NCBI GenBank assembly: GCA_021777685.1
Contig: JAJYDH010000026.1
Coordinates: 1-22,889, forward strand
From: Planctomycetota bacterium
GTDB taxonomy: Bacteria > Planctomycetota > Planctomycetia > Isosphaerales > Isosphaeraceae
Direction: 5' to 3'
Length of the DNA stretch: 22,889 nt
Part shown: positions 1-7,689 of the stretch, piece by piece
Numbering within the stretch: position 1 is the stretch's first letter
Layout: the number at the start of each line of letters is the position of its first letter
The notes under the pieces: generated by a model
Seen by the model: the letters and a program-made list of their open reading frames with translations, nothing else
What the model was told of the DNA's origin: nothing
The model's database searches: none
Made by a program: the position numbers and the translations under genes

Positions 1-76
1 GGGCCCCCGCCTGGAGGAAGTTCCGCCTCGTCAGGCCGTCGCAATCGCGGGCACCGGCGCCGAAGACCTTGAACAT
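1..76 (-). CDS. DUF1501 family protein, N-terminal fragment (runs off the window)
   Basis: Only the first 25 codons are inside the window. Reading the minus strand from the ATG at 76 gives MFKVFGAGARDCDGLTRRNF followed by LQAGA. The pattern Cys-Asp-Gly, then Thr-Arg-Arg-x-Phe-Leu, is the usual start of planctomycete DUF1501 proteins: a short leader with a twin-arginine-like motif followed by a hydrophobic stretch. A weak purine-rich stretch (GAAGGG) lies about 8 nt upstream of the ATG. The gene diverges from the fructose bisphosphatase gene across 163 bp. Family assignment rests on the leader alone; the catalytic-like part of the protein is not visible. Confidence 0.6.
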   Translation of the reverse strand, partial: MFKVFGAGARDCDGLTRRNFLQAGA

Positions 77-239
77 GACCGGCCCTTCGGATTTCGGAGG
101 AATTTGACCCTTGTTAAATTCTCCCATCATCGGGGTTTTGTCAAGGATCGTCCCAAGGGTACGACCGCGTTGACAAGGGGTCGCCACTGAGCGATGGTCG
201 TGGCTCGAACCATTCCTCGTCCTTCGAGAGCCGAGAATC
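77..239. promoter_or_regulatory. Divergent intergenic region with a possible promoter/operator
   Basis: This 163-bp gap separates two divergent genes, so it must hold both promoters. It is more AT-rich than its surroundings. On the plus strand a perfect TTGACA lies at 170-175, but no good -10 box follows at the right distance (GATGGT at 193-198 is poor). TTGTCAA at 138-144 and TTGACAA at 170-176 are exact inverted copies 25 nt apart, with a further imperfect dyad (CGTCCC...GGTACG) centred between them. This could be an operator, but it is short and could arise by chance. Confidence 0.25.
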
Positions 240-2231
240 ATGGACCTTCAGGCCCGGACCGTCGACGTCGCGGAGGGGCAGGACGCCCGGGACTACGAGA
301 TCATCACCCTCCGAGCCCTGTCCGGTCGGTTCCCGGACATCGACTCGGCGACGGCGGAGATCGCCCGGCTGGCGGCGGTCCTGACGCTGCCCAAGGGGAC
401 CGTCCACGTCATCAGCGACATCCACGGCGAGGACAAGAAGCTCCGCCACGTCATCAACAACGCCTCGGGCACGCTCCGGCCGCTGGCCCACAAGCTGTTC
501 GCGAGCAGGATGACGCCCGAGGAGTTCCAGGAGTTCCTGACCCTCATCTTCTACCCGGCCGAGATGGTCCAGCGGCTGGAAAAAACCCTGACCGGCCCGG
601 ATCAGCTCCGGGCGTTCTGCACCAAGACCCTCCGCCGCGAGTTCGAGCTGGTCCGGGTCCTGGTGGGCCGGTACAGCCTCAGGCGGGCGATGGAAGTCTT
701 CCCGCCCGAGTACCGCGACCTGATGTCGGAGATGCTCCACGAGCCCTCGACCGACCGCGACCGGTCGTTCGTCGAGGCGATCGTCGATGAGTTATTGCGC
801 CGGGGGCAGGCGCTGCACCTGGTCCACCTCTCGGCCCGGCTCGTGCGGAACCTGGCGATCTACGAGCTGATCATCGGCGGCGACTGCTGGGACCGGGGGC
901 CGCAAGGCGACCGCGTGATGGACTACCTCCGCCAGCAGCCCAACGTCTCGTTCATCTGGGGCAACCACGACGTCGCCTGGCTCGGGGCCAGCCTCGGCCA
1001 CGAGGCGTTAATCTGCCACGTCCTCCGGTTCTCGATCCGCTACCGACGGCTCGGCCAGCTCGACGAGGGGTACAGCATCCCCCTGACGCCCCTGGAATAC
1101 CTCGCCCGGATGGCCTACGCCGGCGACCCCGCGACCGGCTTCCTGCCCAAGCGGCCCGGGCTCCGGCCCGACCTGATCGTCGCCCGGATGCAGAAGGCCG
1201 CGGCGATCATGCAGTTCAAGCTCGAAGGGCAGGTGATCGCCCGGAATCCCCAGTGGGCCATGGAGCATCGCCGACTGCTCCACCGGATCGACCACGCCGC
1301 CGGGACGATCGAGCTTGACGGCGTCCGCCATCCCCTCTGCGACACCCACCTGCCGACGGTCGACCCCGCCAACCCTTACGAGCTGTCCAGGGAGGAGCAG
1401 GAATGCCTCGACCTGATGCGCCGGTTCTTCACGAACAGCCAGAAGCTCGGCGAGCACATGCGGCACTTCGTCCGGAACGGATCGATGTACCTGGTCCGCG
1501 ACGGCTGCCTGATCTTCCACGGCTGCGTCCCGGTGGATAAGGCCGGGCAGTTCCTCGACCTGGACCTCGACGGCCGGCCCCTGGGCGGCCGGCCGCTATT
1601 CGACGCGATCAACAAGGCGATCCTCCGGGCCGAGGAGAAGCGGGACCGAAGAGACCTCGACCTGCTCTGGTATCTCTGGGGCGGCGAGCGGTCGCCGCTG
1701 TTCGGCAAGGACCGGATCACCACCCTGGAGCGCGACTTCATCGCCGACAAGGCCACCCACCACGAGACCAAGAACCCGTACTTCGAGCTGATCCACGAGC
1801 CCTGGTTCTGCGACCGCATCCTGGAAGAGTTCGGGGTCGACGCCGAGACCGGCCTGATCGTCAACGGTCACGTCCCCGTGAAGATCGAGGCGGGCGAGAA
1901 CCCCATCAAGCGGAGCGGCAAGGCGATCACCATCGACGGCGCCTTCTCCGAAGCCTACGGCGACCACGGCTATTCGCTGGTCCTGGAGGCCGACCGGACG
2001 GTCCTGGCCGAGCACTCGCACTTCGAGTCGGTCGAGGCGGCGATCCGCGACGGCGTGGACATCATCCCCAAGGTCTCGGTCGTCCGGACCTGGCCCACGC
2101 CGCACCGGATGGCCGACACCGAGCGCGGCGACCAGATCCGCTCCGAGATCCGGATGCTCGAACGGCTGATCGATGCCTATCGGAACAACGACCTCCGGCA
2201 GGACGACCGGAGGCCGTGGTCGCCGCAGTGA
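240..2231 (+). CDS. fbp: Class III fructose-1,6-bisphosphatase
   Basis: A 663-aa protein, the normal length of class III (Firmicutes-type) fructose-1,6-bisphosphatases. These hydrolyse fructose 1,6-bisphosphate to fructose 6-phosphate and phosphate in gluconeogenesis, in the cytoplasm. The family belongs to the calcineurin-like metallophosphoesterases, and the metal-site motifs are visible in order: SDIHGE (59-64), GGDCWDRG (213-220), WGNHD (240-244) and NGH (542-544). Long insertions between these motifs are typical of the family. No signal peptide or membrane segment is seen. The ATG at 240 has only a weak purine-rich stretch (CGAGAA) before it, but places the first motif at the expected distance. 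The gene ends 13 bp from the convergent gene at 2245, leaving no room for a terminator hairpin. Confident. Confidence 0.93.
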   Translation: MDLQARTVDVAEGQDARDYEIITLRALSGRFPDIDSATAEIARLAAVLTLPKGTVHVISDIHGEDKKLRHVINNASGTLRPLAHKLFASRMTPEEFQEFLTLIFYPAEMVQRLEKTLTGPDQLRAFCTKTLRREFELVRVLVGRYSLRRAMEVFPPEYRDLMSEMLHEPSTDRDRSFVEAIVDELLRRGQALHLVHLSARLVRNLAIYELIIGGDCWDRGPQGDRVMDYLRQQPNVSFIWGNHDVAWLGASLGHEALICHVLRFSIRYRRLGQLDEGYSIPLTPLEYLARMAYAGDPATGFLPKRPGLRPDLIVARMQKAAAIMQFKLEGQVIARNPQWAMEHRRLLHRIDHAAGTIELDGVRHPLCDTHLPTVDPANPYELSREEQECLDLMRRFFTNSQKLGEHMRHFVRNGSMYLVRDGCLIFHGCVPVDKAGQFLDLDLDGRPLGGRPLFDAINKAILRAEEKRDRRDLDLLWYLWGGERSPLFGKDRITTLERDFIADKATHHETKNPYFELIHEPWFCDRILEEFGVDAETGLIVNGHVPVKIEAGENPIKRSGKAITIDGAFSEAYGDHGYSLVLEADRTVLAEHSHFESVEAAIRDGVDIIPKVSVVRTWPTPHRMADTERGDQIRSEIRMLERLIDAYRNNDLRQDDRRPWSPQ

Positions 2232-2244
2232 TCGGCCGCGAGGG

Positions 2245-2562
2245 TCAGGAACTCGCCTTCGCCTCGCGATTCCGCTTGCGGGTGGCGGCGGCCTTCTTCG
2301 CCGAGGCCGACCGCTGCTCGGGCGTCCGGCTCGCCGAGGCCGCTCCGCCCTTCTTGCCGCCCTTCTCGCTGGAGACATGAGTCTCGGCCTTGCCCCGGCC
2401 GCTGCCCGACTTGTTGCCGCCGCCCGACTCCTTATTCACTGTGGCCCAGGCCCGGGCCTCGGCGGTCTTCTCGGGGACCCCTCGGTCCTCGTAGCCCTCC
2501 GCGATGTGCTCGGCCTTCCGCTTCTGCTTGTCAGTGTATTTGGACTTGTCGCCTCGGGGCAT
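2245..2562 (-). CDS. Small basic KGG-type protein ('plasmid stabilization protein' family)
   Basis: A 105-aa, lysine- and arginine-rich protein starting MPRGDKSKYTDKQKRKAEHI. This opening, followed by a Glu-Gly-Tyr-Glu-x-Arg-Gly-Val segment and ARAWATVNKESGGG, is that of a widespread small family annotated as plasmid stabilization protein, whose function is not established. The second half (from about residue 55) is low-complexity Lys/Gly/Ala/Ser with a KGGKKGG stretch, resembling histone-H1-like tails, so nucleic-acid binding is a reasonable inference. The reading frame is open farther upstream. The start at 2562 is chosen because GGGAGG lies 6 nt before it, whereas an ATG at 2568 directly abuts that ribosome site. 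No partner toxin is present, so a plasmid-maintenance role is not supported here. Confidence 0.8.
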   Translation of the reverse strand: MPRGDKSKYTDKQKRKAEHIAEGYEDRGVPEKTAEARAWATVNKESGGGNKSGSGRGKAETHVSSEKGGKKGGAASASRTPEQRSASAKKAAATRKRNREAKASS

Positions 2563-2568
2563 GATCAT

Positions 2569-2574
2569 CCTCCC
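2569..2574 (-). promoter_or_regulatory. Ribosome binding site deciding the start at 2562
   Basis: GGGAGG on the minus strand, 6 nt before the ATG at 2562. It directly touches an alternative in-frame ATG at 2568, which is therefore unlikely to be used. Confidence 0.6.
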
Positions 2575-2641
2575 GGATCGCGATGGGTTGACGGGACAGC
2601 CTCCGTGGATGGCGATCCAGCAAACCTGGTGCCGGGAAGGC

Positions 2642-4069
2642 TCAGGCCAGGATCTTCCCGACGACATTGCCGTGCACGTCGGTCAGGCGGAAGTCGCGAC
2701 CCTGAAACTTGTAGGTCAGGCGCTTGTGGTCGACGCCGAGGAGGTGGAGCATCGTGGCGTGGAGGTCGTGGACGGGGACGACGTCCTCGACGGCCGAGTA
2801 GCCCAGCTCGTCGGTCTGGCCGTGCGAGATGCCCCCCTTGATCCCCCCGCCGGCCAGCCACATCGAGAACCCCTTGATGTGGTGGTCGCGGCCGTTCCCC
2901 TGGGCCATCGGGGTCCGGCCGAACTCGCCGCCCCAGACGATCAGGGTGTCGTCGAGCATCCCCCGCCGCTTGAGGTCGATGATCAGGGCGGCCGAGGCGC
3001 GGTCGACCTCCTCGGCCTTCAGCTTGATGTCGTTCTTGATGTTGCCGTGGTGGTCCCAGTCTCTGTGGTAGAGCTGGATGAACCGGACGCCCCGCTCGGC
3101 CAGGCGGCGGGCGAGCAGGCAGTTGGCGGCGAACGAGCCGTCGGCGCCCTTCGTCCCGTAGAGGTCGAGCACCTCCTTCGATTCGCCCGAGACGTCCATC
3201 AGGCCGGGGACGCTGGCCTGCATCCTGAAGGCCATCTCGTACTGGCTGATCCGGGTGGCGATCTCGGGGTCGTCGACCGACTCCTCGCGCATCCCGTTGA
3301 GGGCCCGGACGGCGTCTATCACGTCGCGCTGCTGGTCGACGCCCACGCCGTCGGGCCGGGTCAGGTAGAGGACCGGGTCCCCCTTGCCCCGGAGGTGGAC
3401 GCCCTGGAACCGGCTGGGCAAGAGCCCGCTGTGCCACTGCCGCGAGGCGATCGGCTGGTTCTGCCCGCCTCGGCCGTTGGAGGTCAGGACGACGAAGCCG
3501 GGCAGGTCGTCCGACTCGCTCCCCAGGCCGTAGGTGACCCACGACCCCATGCTCGGGCGGCCGGAGATGGTCGTCCCGGTGTTCATGAAGGTGTGGGCCG
3601 GGTCGTGGTTGATCGCCTCGGTCACGAGCGACCGGACGATGCAGATCTCGTCGGCCACGCCCCCGACGTGCGGGAACAGCTCGCAGATCTCCTGGCCGGA
3701 TGCCCCGAACTTCCTGAACGGGTGCTGCGGGGCGAAGCATTTGAGCGCCTGCCCCTGGAGCTGCGCGATCGGCATGCCCGCCGTGAACGAGCCGGGCATC
3801 GGCTGGCCGTGCATCTCGGCCAGCTTCGGCTTGGGGTCGAGGGTCTCCAGGTGGCTCGGGCCGCCGGCCATGCAGAGCCAGATGACCCGCCTGGCCTTCG
3901 GAGGAACGTGAGGGGGATTGACCACGCCTCGCAAGCGGTTGATGCCCGATTCGCCCCGGGCCGGGTCCGGCCCCATGAGCGAGGCCAGGGCCATCGCTCC
4001 CAGCCCCCGGGCCGACTGGCCGAGGAACGTCCGACGCTGGAGCAGGCGATGTTCGCGGAGTCGGTCCAT
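2642..4069 (-). CDS. DUF1501 family protein (Tat-like signal), copy 1
   Basis: A 475-aa protein of the DUF1501 family, which belongs to the alkaline phosphatase/sulfatase-like fold and is hugely expanded in planctomycetes; the reaction is unknown. The N-terminus carries a twin-arginine-like leader (QRRTFLGQSARGLG at 11-24, then a hydrophobic run), so export is likely. Typical motifs follow: MAGGPSHLETLDPK (67-80), then WGGEFGRTP, DHHIKGFSMWLAGGGIKGG and a C-terminal HDLHATMLHLLG. GGAG lies 8 nt before the ATG. The PSD1-family gene immediately upstream (4234-7317) is its usual partner; the two normally act as a pair. Here 164 bp with an inverted-repeat element separate them, while the duplicated sequence suggests they were once only about 16 bp apart. 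Confidence 0.88.
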   Translation of the reverse strand: MDRLREHRLLQRRTFLGQSARGLGAMALASLMGPDPARGESGINRLRGVVNPPHVPPKARRVIWLCMAGGPSHLETLDPKPKLAEMHGQPMPGSFTAGMPIAQLQGQALKCFAPQHPFRKFGASGQEICELFPHVGGVADEICIVRSLVTEAINHDPAHTFMNTGTTISGRPSMGSWVTYGLGSESDDLPGFVVLTSNGRGGQNQPIASRQWHSGLLPSRFQGVHLRGKGDPVLYLTRPDGVGVDQQRDVIDAVRALNGMREESVDDPEIATRISQYEMAFRMQASVPGLMDVSGESKEVLDLYGTKGADGSFAANCLLARRLAERGVRFIQLYHRDWDHHGNIKNDIKLKAEEVDRASAALIIDLKRRGMLDDTLIVWGGEFGRTPMAQGNGRDHHIKGFSMWLAGGGIKGGISHGQTDELGYSAVEDVVPVHDLHATMLHLLGVDHKRLTYKFQGRDFRLTDVHGNVVGKILA

Positions 4070-4085
4070 GGCGAGGGGCTCCAGG

Positions 4086-4110
4086 TCAGTCGCGGGTGAT
4101 CGTCTCGTGC
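4086..4110. repeat. 25-bp direct repeat, downstream copy
   Basis: Exact copy of 4234-4258. On the minus strand it repeats the final codons (H-E-T-I-T-R-D-stop) of the PSD1-family gene that ends at 4234. This copy is non-coding and lies just before the ribosome site of the DUF1501 gene. With its partner it brackets a 123-bp segment holding a perfect inverted repeat. Confidence 0.9.
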
Positions 4111-4115
4111 GCTTC

Positions 4116-4193
4116 GTAGGGTGGGCCGAGTAAAACGAGGCCCACCACGATTTGAGAAGACCGGTGGGCCTCGTTTTACTCGGCCCACCCTAC
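4116..4193. repeat. REP/BIME-like inverted repeat A (perfect 31-bp arms)
   Basis: Left arm 4116-4146 and right arm 4163-4193 are perfect reverse complements of 31 nt around a 16-nt loop. Each arm read inward begins with GTAG and can itself fold (GTGGGCC ... GGCCCAC), the layout of REP sequences handled by RAYT (TnpA-REP) transposases. Two REPs in opposite orientation make a BIME. There is no T-tract, so a simple intrinsic terminator is unlikely, although RNA from the operon would fold strongly here and could affect the downstream DUF1501 gene. Confidence 0.85.
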
Positions 4194-4233
4194 ACATTCT
4201 CACTCGTCAATTCTGGGTCGTTGGGTATCGAAT

Positions 4234-4258
4234 TCAGTCGCGGGTGATCGTCTCGTGC
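4234..4258. repeat. 25-bp direct repeat, coding copy
   Basis: Partner of 4086-4110. It contains the stop codon and last seven codons of the PSD1-family gene. The match begins exactly at the stop codon and ends at 4258; the flanking bases on both sides differ. Confidence 0.9.
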
Positions 4259-7200
4259 AGGTTGAGCAGGACGCGGGCGGCCGACGTCCACGCGGCCAGC
4301 TCGGCCGGGTCGAGGTCGCTGCTCGGAGGGGCCTGGCCGACGGCGGTCAGCTTCCTCGCGGCGTCGAGGTCGCGGCGGTAGTGGTCGGCGTGCTTCTCGA
4401 CCAGGCCGATCAGGACCTCGGCCTCTCGCCCCGAGGGCCGGCGCGAGGTCGCGTGCTCGAAGGCCCAGGCGGCCCGGTCGGCGGGACTGGCCCCCCCCTC
4501 GCGCACGATCCGGGCGGCGAAGGCCCGCGCGGCCTCGACGTAGGTCGGGTCGTTGAGCAGCACCAGCGCCTGCTGGGGGATGTTCGACCGGCCCCGCTCG
4601 GCGGTGCATTCCTCGCGGGTCGTCGCGTCGAACGCCTGGAGGCTCGGGTGGAGGAACGACCGCTGCCAGTGGGTGTAGAGCCCCCGGCGGTGCTGGTCCG
4701 GGCCGGTCGAGGCCTGCCAGGTCCGGGGCGGGAAGTTGAGCGCGTCCCAGTAGCCCGCCGGCTGGTAAGGCTTGACGCTCGGCCCGCCGATCTCGGGCGC
4801 GAGCAGGCCGGAGACCGCCAGTGCGTTGTCCCGGACCGCCTCGGCGTCGAGCCGGAACCGCCCCTGCCGGGCGATCAGGTGGTTGAACGGGTCGCGCTCC
4901 CTCAGCTCGGCCGGGACGAGCGACGACTGCCGGTAGGCGCCCGAGGTCACGAGCAGGCGGACGACGTGCTTGACGTCCCAGCCGGCGTCCATGAACTCGA
5001 CGGCCAGCCAGTCGAGCAGCTCGGGGTGGGTGGGCCAGTCCCCCTGCGAGCCGAGGTCTTCCAGGCTCCGCGAGAGCCCCTGGCCGAACGCGAGCATCCA
5101 GAGCCGGTTGACCATGACCCGGCTCGTCAGCGGGTTCTCCCGCGAGACGATCCAGCGGGCCAGGTCGAGCCGGTTCGGCCGACGGCCCGGTGTCTCGACC
5201 TGCCCCAGGCTCCGGGGGACCATCGGATCGACGACCTCGCCCGAATCGTCCTGCCAGTTGCCCCGCTTCAGGACGCGCGTGGTCCGGGGGTTGCCGGCGA
5301 CGGTGACGAGCGTCCGGGGGATCTTCGCGAGCAGGCCGGCCTTGTCGCGCTCCAGCCCGGCCAGCTCATCCTTCGCGGCCGACAGCCGAGAGGAGGGCGA
5401 GACCTCGTTGAAGTGGGCGGCGATCGCCTTCTTCCGGGCGTCGTCCCGCTTCTCGCGGGGGGTCGCCAGGGCGAGCCGGATCTCGGGCGGCAGCCACCGT
5501 CCCAGCGGGTCGGCGTCGGCGGTCGCGGAGAGCCGGAACTTGCCGATCTGATGCCTCGGGAACGGCGACCGGAATTCCAGGGTGAACGTCAGCGTGACCC
5601 CCTCGACGTTGTCGAGGATGACCAGGGGCGACTCCGGCTCGAAGATCGCCTCGTGAGGCTTGCCGAAGGCGGGGCGGACGGCCCAGCCGGTGTCATCCCG
5701 GCCGTCGAACGCGGTCGCTACGGCGTGGCCCTCCTGGGCGAAATCGGCGACCGCCCGGCGGAGCTTGATCGGCACGGGCACGGCCTCGGGGTCGGGGCCC
5801 GTGGCCGAGACCTTGAACTCGGTCAGGACGAAGTTGCCGTTGGGGGCGATGCCGGGCCCCCGGGCGGGCAGGGCGTCGTCGTCGAGGACTTCCAGGCGGA
5901 ACGCGGTGATCCGGCCGAGGTCGCCCCGGGCGGTCACGGAGTCGGTCTCGGTCGCGGCCCCCTTGCCGTCCGACTTCAGGACGCCGCCCGGCTCGACCCG
6001 GAGCGAGGACTCGCCGAGCACGGTCGCCGAGGCCGGCTCCAGGGTCGTCCAGTCGATCCCCCGGGAGCGGTCCTTCTCCCATTCGAGCTGGCCGGCGGAG
6101 TGCTCGGCCTCGGCGGCGCCGAGCTTCGCCTTCGCCCCGGCGATGGCCCCGTCGAGCCGGGCCAGCTCGGCGGACTGCTCGGGGGTGGCCAGGAGCATCC
6201 CGGGCTCTCGGGCGCCGACGGCGGCCTCGGTGACGTCGGCGAAGAAGGCGGCCAGGCCGTAGAACTCGCGGGTGGTGAACGGGTCGAACTTGTGGTCGTG
6301 GCACTGGCAGCAGCCCATCGTGGCGCCGAGCCAGACCTCGGAGACGTTGCGGACCCGGTCGGCGGCGTACTTCGCCTCGTACTCCTTCGCCTGGGCGCCG
6401 CCTTCCTCGGTCGTCTGGAGGAGCCGGTTGTAGCCCGAGGCCACCTTCTGCCCGACGGTCGCGTCGGGCAGGAGGTCGCCGGCCAGTTGCTCGACGGTGA
6501 ACCGGTCGAACGGCATGTTCCGGTTGAAGGCGTCGATGACGTAGTCGCGATACGGCCAGATGTTCCGGGGGTTGTCGCTGTGGTAGCCGATCGTGTCGGC
6601 GAACCGGACCAGGTCGAGCCAGTACTGGGCCATCCGCTCGCCGTATCGCGGGCTGGCGAGCAGACGGTCGACCTGCTTCTCATAGGCATCGGGCGCGGTG
6701 TCGGCGACGAAGGCGCGGACCTCCTCGGGGGTCGGCGGTAGGCCGGTGAGGTCGAACGAGAGCCGGCGGAGGAGGGTCGCGCGGTCGGCCTCGGGCGAGG
6801 GTTTCAGCCCCTCCTCGCGGAACCTGGCCAGGACCATGCGGTCGACCGGATTCCGGGTGAAGCCGGGCTCCTCGGCCGCCGGGACCTCGGGCCTTGTTGG
6901 GGGGATGAACGACCAGTGCCCCTGGTACTCGGCCCCCTGCTCGATCCACGCCTTGAGGGTCGCGACCTGCTTCGGGGTGAGGGCCTTGCCCGAGTCCTTC
7001 GAGGGCATCCGCTCGTCGGGGTCGTCGGTCGTGATCCGCCGGAACAGCTCGCTCGACGCCGGGTCGCCCGGGGCGACGACCTTGACGTCGTCGAGGGTCG
7101 CGAGCAACCCCTCCTTCTGGTCGAGCCGGAGGTCGGCCTCGCGATGGGCCCTGTCCGGGCCGTGGCAGAAGAAGCAGTTCTCGGAGAGGATCGGCCGGAC

Positions 7201-7317
7201 GTCGCGGTTGAAGTCGACCCGCCCCGGCCGGTCGGGCTCGGCGCCGAGGGCCGCGCCCGCGACCAACAACCAGGCCGGGACGAGCAGGCGAATCGGCCGG
7301 ATGCTCTGACTGTTCAT
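4234..7317 (-). CDS. PSCyt1-DUF1549-DUF1553 (PSD1) surface protein, long form
   Basis: A 1027-aa planctomycete-type protein. A signal peptide (about 1-26, ending AALGA) is followed by a PSCyt1 cytochrome-like domain with a CFFCH haem motif (48-52) and an MPS motif, then DUF1549/PSCyt2 (about 153-365) with a second CxxCH, CCQCH (336-340). Next come a short charged helix (380-415), a beta-rich segment (about 430-625) resembling a carbohydrate-binding (discoidin or concanavalin-like) sandwich, another charged helix, and DUF1553/PSD1 (about 700-970). Such proteins are exported and often proposed to take part in polysaccharide handling; this is not proven. The start at 7317 is chosen because it directly begins the signal peptide; the frame is open to 7419, and no start has a strong ribosome site. 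It pairs with the DUF1501 gene downstream. Confidence 0.88.
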   Translation of the reverse strand: MNSQSIRPIRLLVPAWLLVAGAALGAEPDRPGRVDFNRDVRPILSENCFFCHGPDRAHREADLRLDQKEGLLATLDDVKVVAPGDPASSELFRRITTDDPDERMPSKDSGKALTPKQVATLKAWIEQGAEYQGHWSFIPPTRPEVPAAEEPGFTRNPVDRMVLARFREEGLKPSPEADRATLLRRLSFDLTGLPPTPEEVRAFVADTAPDAYEKQVDRLLASPRYGERMAQYWLDLVRFADTIGYHSDNPRNIWPYRDYVIDAFNRNMPFDRFTVEQLAGDLLPDATVGQKVASGYNRLLQTTEEGGAQAKEYEAKYAADRVRNVSEVWLGATMGCCQCHDHKFDPFTTREFYGLAAFFADVTEAAVGAREPGMLLATPEQSAELARLDGAIAGAKAKLGAAEAEHSAGQLEWEKDRSRGIDWTTLEPASATVLGESSLRVEPGGVLKSDGKGAATETDSVTARGDLGRITAFRLEVLDDDALPARGPGIAPNGNFVLTEFKVSATGPDPEAVPVPIKLRRAVADFAQEGHAVATAFDGRDDTGWAVRPAFGKPHEAIFEPESPLVILDNVEGVTLTFTLEFRSPFPRHQIGKFRLSATADADPLGRWLPPEIRLALATPREKRDDARKKAIAAHFNEVSPSSRLSAAKDELAGLERDKAGLLAKIPRTLVTVAGNPRTTRVLKRGNWQDDSGEVVDPMVPRSLGQVETPGRRPNRLDLARWIVSRENPLTSRVMVNRLWMLAFGQGLSRSLEDLGSQGDWPTHPELLDWLAVEFMDAGWDVKHVVRLLVTSGAYRQSSLVPAELRERDPFNHLIARQGRFRLDAEAVRDNALAVSGLLAPEIGGPSVKPYQPAGYWDALNFPPRTWQASTGPDQHRRGLYTHWQRSFLHPSLQAFDATTREECTAERGRSNIPQQALVLLNDPTYVEAARAFAARIVREGGASPADRAAWAFEHATSRRPSGREAEVLIGLVEKHADHYRRDLDAARKLTAVGQAPPSSDLDPAELAAWTSAARVLLNLHETITRD

Positions 7318-7466
7318 CGTCGAGTCTCGGGGCATCGGTCTGTGTCCGGCAGGTCGCACGAGCGGGGCAGGCGGGACGCGGCGGGCGATTCGTCGGCGTC
7401 GATTCATCCATTGAAACAACCCGACGGCCTTGACGCAACCGGTGAGGTCGGGGGGGCTGGAAGGTG

Positions 7467-7561
7467 GCTCTTGTAGGGTGGGTGAGCGGTAGCGAAACCC
7501 ACCAGGCTCGGCAACGCCGTCTCCGGTGGGTTTCGCTACCGCTCACCCACCCTACAAGAGC
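7467..7561. repeat. REP/BIME-like inverted repeat B (perfect 37-bp arms)
   Basis: Left arm 7467-7503 and right arm 7525-7561 are perfect reverse complements of 37 nt around a 21-nt loop. The inner 31 nt of each arm again start with GTAGGGTGGG and end with CCCACC, as in the element at 4116, but the core differs in both arms together. It lies between divergent operons, so it is not at any transcript end. Confidence 0.87.
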
Positions 7562-7612
7562 GGAGGGAGGGCGGGATTTGCGGTGCCGCCACGCCGGCGA
7601 TTCCGATACTCC

Positions 7613-7642
7613 TTGTCAGAGGGTGGTCCGAGCGGTTTCAAT
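7613..7642 (+). promoter_or_regulatory. Candidate sigma-70-type promoter for the plus-strand PSD1/DUF1501 operon
   Basis: TTGTCA (7613-7618, five of six to consensus), an 18-nt spacer and TTCAAT (7637-7642, four of six). It would give a leader of about 40 nt before the start at 7690, with the ribosome site at 7674. Planctomycete promoter rules are poorly known, so this is only a candidate. Confidence 0.3.
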
Positions 7643-7673
7643 GGGGAGATCCCACCTTGAGCCGGAGGCATCC

Positions 7674-7680
7674 GGAGGAA
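7674..7680 (+). promoter_or_regulatory. Ribosome binding site deciding the start at 7690
   Basis: GGAGGAA, 9 nt before the ATG at 7690. An in-frame TTG at 7657 lies upstream of it and would add 11 residues in front of the signal peptide. Confidence 0.55.
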
Positions 7681-7689
7681 TCGAGCTCG

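Larger units (their letters stand above)
7318..7689. other. 372-bp divergent intergenic region between two PSD1/DUF1501 operons
   Basis: No gene is supported here. The region separates two head-to-head operons, so both promoters must lie in it. It holds the inverted repeat at 7467-7561, a candidate plus-strand promoter at 7613-7642, and otherwise GC-rich sequence with runs of G on the plus strand. On the minus-strand side no convincing promoter could be picked out by eye. Confidence 0.7.

Noticed and set aside
2245..2562. Plasmid-maintenance or toxin-antitoxin locus
   Set aside because: Only the family name suggests it; there is no partner gene, replication gene or partition gene nearby.
2504..4099. 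Long open frame on the plus strand, antisense to the first DUF1501 gene
   Set aside because: It lies opposite a gene with clear family motifs. Its composition (Asp/Val/Gly/Arg-rich, no domain) is what high-GC third positions produce on the other strand.
4255..6741. 828-codon plus-strand open frame opposite the long PSD1 gene
   Set aside because: Antisense shadow; no recognisable domain, while the minus strand encodes two haem motifs and DUF1549/DUF1553.
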